From positions 5,006,619-5,070,618 of the forward strand of contig CM119267.1 in the NCBI GenBank assembly GCA_051294375.1: a DNA stretch of 64,000 nucleotides. Direction: 5' to 3'. Under the pieces are notes generated by a model, which saw only the letters and a program-made list of their open reading frames with translations, was not told the origin of the DNA and ran no database searches. This stretch comes from Paraspadella gotoi (lineage: Eukaryota > Chaetognatha). Each line of letters starts with the position of its first letter. Positions within the stretch are counted from its first letter, which is position 1. Position numbers and translations under genes: made by a program. This document shows positions 57,000 through 64,000 of the stretch, in pieces.

Positions 57000-57410
57000 G
57001 AAGGAAAGGCGGAGGAAGGAGAAAAGAAATAACTCGATTTATGACTGAGATATGGATCGTCGTTGTCCGCGGAATGGCCGCCCTTCCTGAGTGCCGTTCC
57101 TCTTTAAACGGAAGAGAGTTTTCAAGGTGGATTTAATGTCGAGAGTTCCGAGACGATTTACCGGCGCTTGACCATACGAAACGTCTCTTTTATTTATAGA
57201 AATTGAACGCTTGTTTTAATATGTTTAAATAAATGTAAGGATTTTAAAAAGAATATTGTCAAACATTTCAGAATTACATTAGGTTTATAATATTCAGGTA
57301 TAGTTGAAAAGTTTAGATTTCTGTAAGGGAATTAATGTCACCATATTAACGTAAAGGTTCCATTTAATTTGTTGTTGTATAGAATAATAATTTGACCTAC
57401 TTAGCTCGGG
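57000..57410. other. intergenic DNA
   Basis: No gene seen. AT-rich from 57180. Confidence 0.5.
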
Positions 57411-57510
57411 GAGAATGTTCGGCGGGGACATAAACGCTGTGACGCCGCTGGAGTCCGAACCGTCGGTCATGCGAACCGAGGACCGCAAAACATTTTGCAT
57501 CAGCAATCGA
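57411..57510. CDS. possible exon, strand uncertain (weak)
   Basis: A GC-rich island in AT-rich DNA. The plus strand reads MFGGDINAVTPLESEPSV..., after a CTACTTAG acceptor-like site. The minus strand reads ...VRMTDGSDSSGVTAFMSPP NILPEL, before an AA|GTAGGT donor-like site. Both frames use the same third-codon positions, which are GC-rich. I cannot choose a strand and recognise no family. Confidence 0.25.
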
Positions 57511-57596
57511 ATTCGCGGTTATGATTTATCGAAATGTTTTATTTTCAGAGGATGGAAAGAAGGAAAGGAAAAAAAGCCTAAAAGGGTGTGGTTGGG

Positions 57597-57599
57597 AGA

Positions 57600-57681
<82 letters not shown>

Positions 57682-57718
57682 AGAGAAAGAGAGAGAGAGA
57701 GAGAGAGGAGAGAGAGAA
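57597..57718. repeat. (GA)n microsatellite
   Basis: GA array with several single-base interruptions. Confidence 0.9.
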
Positions 57719-57832
57719 AAAAATAAATAACTGGATGACCTCTGATAAGACAGAGAAAGAGAATAACAGAAATATGAAAATAAAAAAAAATAAGAGGAAA
57801 ACGAGGTGAGCTCGCATGAAAAGGAAACTGAG

Positions 57833-57852
57833 AGAGGAGAGAGAGAGAGAGA

Positions 57853-57932
<80 letters not shown>
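57833..57932. repeat. (GA)n microsatellite
   Basis: A second array 115 bp from the previous one, nearly pure over its right 75 bp. Confidence 0.9.
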
Positions 57933-57933
<1 letters not shown>

Positions 57934-58357
57934 GGCTTAGCCTCGATGGCGTGGAGCTGACAGCAATACACATAAACACACACACATGGATGACACGTCG
58001 CTGTCAAAACGCTGCCAATGTTTTTTTTTTTCTTGCTCGAGTCTTTACCCATCCAAGGGCAGCGACAGGCGTCTGCTCGGCTCAGGCAGAGGAACATAAA
58101 AACATAAAAACGTAAAAAAATGACGAGAAAAAAAAATCATAATTGAAAGGAAATCGGACGGGGCGAGTCCTGTGGATCAGTTTGTTCGGTATTGAAAATC
58201 TAAATAGTTTTGGTAACTTTTTTTTTTAAGTGATGCATAAATTCAAAGATATGCGCTCGCATTTAGCATCCTACTGTACGACAAGAAAATAGACTGAACT
58301 GTGAGAGAGTATTGATTAAATGGTTGCAGGGTCCTTCTATGCTCTCTTCAACCATAG
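57933..58357. other. intergenic DNA
   Basis: No gene seen. A short ACACAC run lies at 57975-57988. Confidence 0.6.
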
Positions 58358-58427
58358 TCACTTTCAGGGCAAGAATACCTTATTTAATGAATGAATGGAT
58401 TATATTTATATTGGTTGTACCAATTCC
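58358..58427 (-). repeat. dispersed repeat family B, copy 3
   Basis: On the minus strand: GAATTGGTACAACCAATATA, CCATTCATTCATTAAATAA, then CTTGCCCTGAAAGTGAC. It keeps the ATTGGT/ACCAAT hairpin exactly. Confidence 0.65.
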
Positions 58428-58738
58428 GTACGAAACCAAACATTATCAACTCGGAATATGGATCAATTCGACATAATTAGTTTTCCCAGGAAGCAATAGA
58501 TTCAAGTTATCGTTGAAAAGATCATATGCATATTAATTCGCTCGTTTCGAATTAAAAATCAGAAATTTAAAAAAAAAGAAAACGAAATTAGTTGGGAGGA
58601 TCAAATTTCCTCAACTTCCCCTCCCCCCTCTGTCGGCCAAAAAAAAAGACGAAATAAAAAAACGATTTCCGAACTTTACAACGAATAAAAAAAAATTCTT
58701 TCCCCGTCGTAATAAATATTCTTCCACCTCGCGCGCCA

Positions 58739-58740
<2 letters not shown>

Positions 58741-58818
<78 letters not shown>

Positions 58819-58835
58819 TCTCCTCTCTCTCTCCC
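58741..58835. repeat. (CT)n microsatellite
   Basis: CT array with TTCT and TCCT interruptions. Confidence 0.9.
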
Positions 58836-59500
58836 CTCTACTCCTCACTCCCGCCCAACCTCCTTTCTTCTCTTCGTGTCCTTTTCGAGAAGTCATCATT
58901 TTTTTTTGCGCGCCGCGGAGAAAAAATCCCATTTGCATATCGTCAATTCGGCAGGTTTTTTTTTACACGAGTAAATACGAAAAGAATTTTTTTTTATTAA
59001 AAACTAACCTGTAGGAGGCGGAGAATTGGGGAGGTTTTAAAAAAAAAACTACGATTGTTTACGGAAGTGTTGGTCGGTTTTCAATCTGTTCAAATTTAGA
59101 TTCGAAAAGAGATTTTCAAATGGATATATTGTCTATTGTTATGATGAGGATGGCAAGGCATGAAACTAAATTATTATAAACAGTTTTTTGGAAAATAAAT
59201 AAATTTCCTTATATGCGCAGAAATCTCATAATTAAACTTATTCTAATGTTGATACCGTCAGTATTTTATATTCTCCATTGCTAATCTTACCGTCCGAATA
59301 CAGTCTTCGAGACAATGCGTCATTTTGAATCATTGCTAATTGATTGATGTTTCTTTTTTTTCATCGGCGCGACTGGAAAAAAAAATTGCACAAATTGAAA
59401 ATGAAAAAAAAACTTAGCAGCAAACATTTTCTCTTGACTTTTCACACTAAAACTATTAAATGATTACATATAAAATACGCATTTTAGTTTTCATAATTAA
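58836..59500. other. intergenic DNA
   Basis: AT-rich, no gene seen. Confidence 0.6.
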
Positions 59501-59574
59501 AATTGCAACATCCGGAGGTCGCACTGATAAAAGAAAATACAGATCACTTCAACAAGCCGAAGGCCTTTCCTGAT

Positions 59575-60115
59575 CGGCTCTTCTTATCTTTCGTCTCTTT
59601 AAACTTTTCTTTCTCTCGTCTGCTGCTCTCGTCTCTCCTTCTCTCTCTGCGGTCTCTCTTCTCTGCTCTTCCCTCGTCGTCTCTCTTCGCTCTCCCTCTC
59701 TCATCTCTCCTCTCGTCTCACAATGACTTGCTCATTTCCTCTGGCCCTCTCTCCTCGCTTCCTTAAGCCGCCACTTTTTACCGCCCCTTTATCCGCCCAC
59801 GCCACCGTTTCGACTGCCGCCGAGAAAAACAAAGTTTGTGAGGGGATGGAAATCTAAAGTACAAATCACGAAAACTGTGGCCTTTTTTCTCAGAAGGCGA
59901 GGCAGGCGGATCAGAAAGTTAGGTCAGACGGCTCCCCGCGCCAGCCGCCGCGCGCTCTCTCGATCTTCTATCTCTCTGCTCTCTCTCGTCGGATTCGGTC
60001 GGTGCGTCGGTCTCATGCTTCTCTCGTGCTCCGTCTTAGCAATTTTCGTCGTTAAGAAGATGGAGAGAGAAAGATACTGAAAAGAGAGAGAGAGAGAGAG
60101 ATGGAGTCGGCCCCC
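59575..60115. other. pyrimidine-rich and CpG-rich region
   Basis: TCTCTCGTC-type imperfect repeats (59590-59720), then a CpG-rich segment around 59925-60030. It could be promoter-like, but no exon is identified. The frames of 75-87 codons are compositional. Confidence 0.35.
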
Positions 60116-60292
60116 GGGGGTAGATATGGTTCTCGCTCCGTGATGTGCCAACTCAGTGTGCGATCATTGACGCTTCTTGACTGTTAACTGAACATTGATG
60201 GCGAAAGATTGAAAAGGACTTGGGGCCTCGCTGTTTGTCGAGTAATTCTGTTGAATGGAGGAGAGAGCGGGAGAGATTGAGCATTTGTGAGA

Positions 60293-60317
60293 NNNNNNNN
60301 NNNNNNNNNNNNNNNNN
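60293..60317. other. assembly gap, 25 N
   Basis: The sequence to its right (to about 60470) is CT-rich and looks error-laden. Confidence 1.
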
Positions 60318-60387
60318 CTGTATATAGGATTTTTTTAAAAAACTATCCCTATAACTCTTCTCCTCTCTTCTCTCGCAATTCTCTACT

Positions 60388-60712
60388 CACTCTCTCTCTC
60401 GTCTCTATCTCTCTCTCTCTCTCTCTCCTCTCTCTCTCATCGAGTCCTCTCTCTCCCTCTATCTCTCTATCCTCTTTACGAACGCGATGAAGATTCTCGC
60501 TCGGTCGGAGATAAAGAAATATCCTTCCTTCTCCGGAAAGAAAACGTCCACAGACGAACCCATTGATTTAACTAACTAAAGTCTCTCTCCCTCTGCTGTC
60601 CCCTGTTCTCTCTTTCTCTCTCATCATCCTCTCTATCTCTCTTCTCCTCTTTCTCCTCTCTCTCTTTCTCTCCTCTCTCTCATCTCTCCTCTCTCTCTCT
60701 CGTCTTTGACCA
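60388..60712. repeat. clustered (CT)n repeats
   Basis: Interrupted CT arrays at 60388-60470 and 60581-60703 around a short unique segment. Confidence 0.8.
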
Positions 60713-60837
60713 TCGTATTCTACACCCTTCTGATAAGTGACAAAAAAAGATTTCATCGCCTCGAGTCTCTCCAGTGACGTCGTGCGAGAAAAAAAATATA
60801 ATACTACGCCGAACAAAGGCAGAGGACCCAGAGACAC

Positions 60838-60990
60838 GAGAGAAAGAGAGATAGAGAAGAGCAGAGAAGAGAGAGGAAGAGGGGAGGAGAGAAGAGAGAG
60901 AGAGAGAGAGAGAAGAGAGAGAGAGTAGAAGGAGAGAGAGAGAAGGAGAGAATGAGAAGGAGAGAGAGGAGAAGGAGAGAGAAAAAGGAG
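60838..60990. repeat. interrupted (GA)n repeat
   Basis: Purine-only stretch with GAGAAGGA-type interruptions. Confidence 0.85.
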
Positions 60991-61292
60991 AAAGAATAAC
61001 GAAGAGGGGCGGGGTTAGGAGAGAGGAGGGGGGTTTTGTCCAAATCCAAGGTTAAAAATGAAAGGAATTTTTGTTGTAATATTTTTTAAAAATAATATAC
61101 TACACGTAATAATATCATCGCAGGAAAACTTCAGACCCTGCACACCAGTGAAAAATCGGAATCAAAAGAAAATCGCCCCAAAGAAAAATCGGAAATCAAC
61201 TGAATCGTGAATGGTCCGAGATGGGGTGAAACCGTCCATCGACAATCACTATTGCAGAAAACTAATGGAAAATGTCAAAAATATAAATATAA

Positions 61293-61385
61293 CCTGTTCC
61301 AAAGTCAGCGAGGACAAGAAGTAGCTTATTTTTTTATAATGAATGGAAATAAATTTTTTTTAAATATTGTTGTAACCAATTTCAT
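61293..61385 (-). repeat. dispersed repeat family B, copy 4
   Basis: On the minus strand: TGAAATTGGTTACAACAATAT, a longer A-run, TTCCATTCATTATAAAAAAA, then CTTTGGAACAGG. The most diverged copy, with one arm of the hairpin changed. Confidence 0.6.
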
Positions 61386-61389
61386 ATAG

Positions 61390-61850
61390 AATACCTTAAA
61401 ATAAAATATTTATTATCCCTACACAGAAAAAACAAATTAGTCTGCGAACATCAAGAAAGCGGGTTAGTTCCTAGTCCATTCCCTTGACTTTAAATTCCCT
61501 TGCTTCTCAACGTCTTTTTTTTTTTATAAAAAAAACCTGCTCGTTCATTTGGCTTTTAGCCCTGCATGATTTCCTTATTCTTTTTACGCCCTTACTTATT
61601 CGCAAACCCTCACCCTCCTCCTCTCTTCCCTTCCATCTATCCATATACCTTCTCGGACCCTCGTTTCAAAAAACTCACATTACTCTTCGAAAAATCGCAG
61701 GAAGCGGTCAGGTCAGTCGTAGATGTCGTCGCTGTCACGTCTGTCCGCGGTTGTCAGGCCGTTCGTTCAGTTCAAATTTTTCTCGTCTTTTCCTCTTCTC
61801 TGGGGAATCAAAGAACTTGGCGGTCAGTTGCAATGGCAAATGTCCTACTT
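61390..61850. other. intergenic DNA with a CpG-richer patch
   Basis: 61690-61770 is GC-richer and ends in TTCGTTCAGTTC, an initiator-like string. No exon is identified. Confidence 0.4.
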
Positions 61851-61854
61851 CATC

Positions 61855-62100
61855 CTGCTTCTTTCTTTCTTTCTTTTTTCTTTCTATTCTTTCTTATACT
61901 TCTTTCTTTCTTTCTTTTCCTTTTTTTTTATCTTCTTTCTTTCATTATTCTTTTTCTTTTTTTTTTTTCTTATCCATCTTATTCCTGTTCTTTATAATTC
62001 GTTATATCCTTTTTCCTTTTTTTCATTTCCCAATCTATTTTTTCCTCTCAAATTATTTACTAGTCTTCCTTTCCTTTATTTTCTTTTCTCCTTTTCTTTA
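61855..62100 (+). repeat. long pyrimidine tract
   Basis: Mostly T and C (CTTTCTTTCT-like). The Phe/Leu/Ser-rich frames up to 225 codons through it are artefacts. Confidence 0.8.
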
Positions 62101-62137
62101 TAACAGAAAAACAAACAAAACTGTCTCGTGGATAACA

Positions 62138-62185
62138 GAACAATTAGCAATTAACAATTAACAATTAACCAACAATTAACAATCA
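62138..62185. repeat. (CAATTAA)n short tandem repeat
   Basis: About six imperfect units of ACAATTA / CAATTAA. Confidence 0.8.
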
Positions 62186-62269
62186 ATAATAAACTTTTTT
62201 TTTGCCGATAGAGAAAAAAAGATGCGTTAATGATGATTTTGTCGAATTATGATGGAAACTTTGAAAGAT

Positions 62270-62318
62270 GTGACATAGATGTTACATAGATGTTACATAG
62301 ATGTTACATAGATTATGT
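62270..62318. repeat. 11-bp tandem repeat GTTACATAGAT
   Basis: About four units, the first being a GACATAGAT variant. Confidence 0.85.
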
Positions 62319-62491
62319 CATTGTTGTACCTTCGATGGTTTAGTCTTTATACTTTCTTTTTTTATCGTCTTTTTCTTCGCTTCTCTCACAAAACGGAAAA
62401 ATTGATTAAAAGGTCAGACGTAGCATCGAGGGAATTTTCACATAAGCGAGATCTGTGAGGATCGGTAGGTCAGAGTGGTGAATAGGGTAGA

Positions 62492-62517
62492 GTGAGAGTG
62501 AGAGTGAGAGTGAGACA
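62492..62517. repeat. (GTGAGA)n short tandem repeat
   Basis: Four perfect 6-bp units. Confidence 0.85.
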
Positions 62518-62692
62518 GGTTCGGGATAGATTATCCTGTGAATCGGGTGGTCAGTAGAAAAACATGACCCTGAATGAAAAAAAGGGCAAGAATCCGAATG
62601 TGTTTAAGATTTAAAGATTAAAAAATTTAAGATTTAACTATGCTTCGTTGTATTCCGCTGTATTTGATTCGCGACGTAGAATAACATTCTGA

Positions 62693-62702
62693 GTCACGTG
62701 AC
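62693..62702. promoter_or_regulatory. E-box palindrome GTCACGTGAC
   Basis: A perfect 10-bp palindrome of the bHLH-zip (USF/MITF) type in a GC-richer stretch (62650-62800). No gene start is seen nearby. Confidence 0.25.
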
Positions 62703-62841
62703 GCGTGATTCTCTCGGCTCCATTTTCTGTGAAGACGTGACACTTTCTGCGGACGACATTTTCTCTCACGCTGCGTCGACGTCGATTTGTCGTCGCAAGA
62801 AAAAAATCTCTTTCTTTCGTTCCGTGACTCTTTTGCCTTAT

Positions 62842-62842
<1 letters not shown>

Positions 62843-62924
<82 letters not shown>

Positions 62925-62945
62925 ATATTTCTTTCTTTCTTTCAT
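62843..62945. repeat. (TTTC)n tetranucleotide microsatellite
   Basis: About 20 pure units, then units with A substitutions up to about 62990. Confidence 0.95.
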
Positions 62946-63325
62946 TCTTTTTTTTCTTTCTATCTTTCTATTTTTCTTTCTTTCTTTCTATCTTTTTTTT
63001 TAAATATGTTTTTCCCACTTTATTTTTTTCTTTCTAAGAAATAAAAAAAATGTATATTGCAAGCATAAAAAAATTATAAGACGTATATATCGAGAATAGC
63101 AAATGTACTAAAAAAATATTTTTGAATTTAACCAGAGAAAAACTGAAAAAGGGGAGCAAAAAAAGAAAAAGAGCATGAGAAGCTTTTAACCTGATAGGTA
63201 GTAGGTAGTAGGTGAGAAGGAGCAACAGGAGCAACTAGCTTGAGCAACAGGAGCAAAGTTGACGAAGGCGAAATATCTCTCTTCCTTTTCTTGTTTCACT
63301 TCCTGGAGCGAAAGGCGACCAGAAC

Positions 63326-63335
63326 NNNNNNNNNN
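63326..63335. other. assembly gap, 10 N
   Basis: Short gap in unique DNA. Confidence 1.
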
Positions 63336-63409
63336 GATGGCCACGCCAGGAATTTAGAAGCGTGGGTTTTTTGTTTGGTCGTTGCCGCAAAAAAAAAGGG
63401 GAGGGGTTG

Positions 63410-63665
63410 AATGGAGGTCAACGTGAGACGGTTTGGAGGAAAGGAAAGAGATGGTGAGCGGAGGAAAGAGATGGGAAGAGATTGTCAGAGGTTTACTTTA
63501 GGTGTTTGGAAGAAAGGAAAGTGATGGTAAGCAAAGAAAAGAGATGGGACGAAAGATGGTTGGAGATTATAATGGTTGATTTGATAAGGAGGAGACAATA
63601 GATGATTCGATGGGAAGACAGATGGTCGGAGATGACAAGAGATTCTTTGAAAGAGAGATGAAAGG
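63410..63665. repeat. imperfect purine-rich minisatellite
   Basis: Segments such as GTTTGGAGGAAAGGAAAGAG and GTTTGGAAGAAAGGAAAGTG recur about 75 bp apart, and AGATGGT(T/C)GGAGAT recurs about 66 bp apart. Confidence 0.5.
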
Positions 63666-64000
63666 GACGGCTGGAAGTGTCGTGCCATAACGAATCACGA
63701 TATCGTGGCAACGCGAGGATGGCATGTTGCCACTTCATCGTTATTAGGACGAGACTTCGAACTCCCAGCGTCGACAGCGTCCTTGCCAGCGAAAGAAAGA
63801 AAGTAAGTTAAGGCTTTTGGGGGCGGCGATTGGTAAGGTTAAGAGGGTCTCCATGGCGACGAGAATGAGAGGATCGCCGTGAGAAAATGGGGGGCGTCAA
63901 AGTGGGCGGGCCGAGGGTAAGCGGAATCTGGAGCATCGAGGGTGAAGAAAAGGGTAAGGACTAAGGAAAGCGATGGAGGAGGGGGTAAGGGATTGTGGCG
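63666..64000. other. GC-richer right end
   Basis: A GTAAGT donor-like site lies at 63810 and the X-box-like 14-mer (reverse) at 63847-63860. No reading frame convinced me. The window may stop near a gene. Confidence 0.3.

Noticed and set aside
61484-62161. 225-codon frame rich in Phe, Leu and Ser, like membrane segments
   Set aside because: Follows the long pyrimidine tract. Overlapping frames are equally open.

Overview
The window looks like nuclear DNA of an arthropod, probably one whose telomere repeat is of the TTAGG type. Evidence: both convincing protein genes have small GT-AG introns (238-877 bp), the start contexts are eukaryotic, AATAAA signals follow the stop codons, there is a eukaryotic tRNA-Asp, and dinucleotide (GA)n/(CT)n arrays are extremely abundant. 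No operons, ribosome binding sites or bacterial mobile genes were seen. Species cannot be decided from the sequence alone.

Only two protein genes are well supported. (1) 7836-9961, + strand, four exons with matching phases: a 239-residue secreted protein with an 18-residue signal peptide, 13 cysteines after it, and a degenerate C-x-G ... F-x-x-C module repeated three or four times. I do not recognise its family. (2) 49474-50516, + strand, three exons: a 135-residue single calponin-homology (CH) domain protein of the transgelin / muscle protein 20 group, which stops before the usual C-terminal calponin-like repeat. A complete tRNA-Asp(GUC) lies at 7381-7452, with a degenerate tRNA-Ala relic just upstream. 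A few more candidate exons are listed at low confidence.

Layout. 1-7380: AT-rich, gene-poor, several GA/CT arrays, a degenerate telomere-like tract and two gaps. 7381-10070: tRNA and secreted-protein gene. 10078-41424: one block of about 10.6 kb present as copy 1 (10078-20648), copy 2 lacking its left 2 kb (20674-29189), a jumbled forward/inverted section (29215-30707) and copy 3 (30708-41424), with 25-N gaps at the junctions. Copies differ mainly by single-base indels, while copies 2 and 3 share long nearly identical stretches, so much of this triplication may be an assembly artefact. 41425-49000: gene-poor, microsatellites, a second copy of the repeat found in intron 2 of gene 1, and three large gaps. 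49100-50720: the CH-domain gene. 50720-64000: gene-poor, with a 45-bp minisatellite, a foldback element with 25-bp arms, a 28-bp minisatellite with an alternating A/B pattern, and many GA/CT, TTTC and ATT arrays.

The genes show no shared pathway. The items most worth a second look are the unrecognised cysteine-rich repeat protein, the block triplication, two dispersed repeat families with conserved palindromes, and the 28-bp higher-order minisatellite. I found no convincing new multi-gene system.
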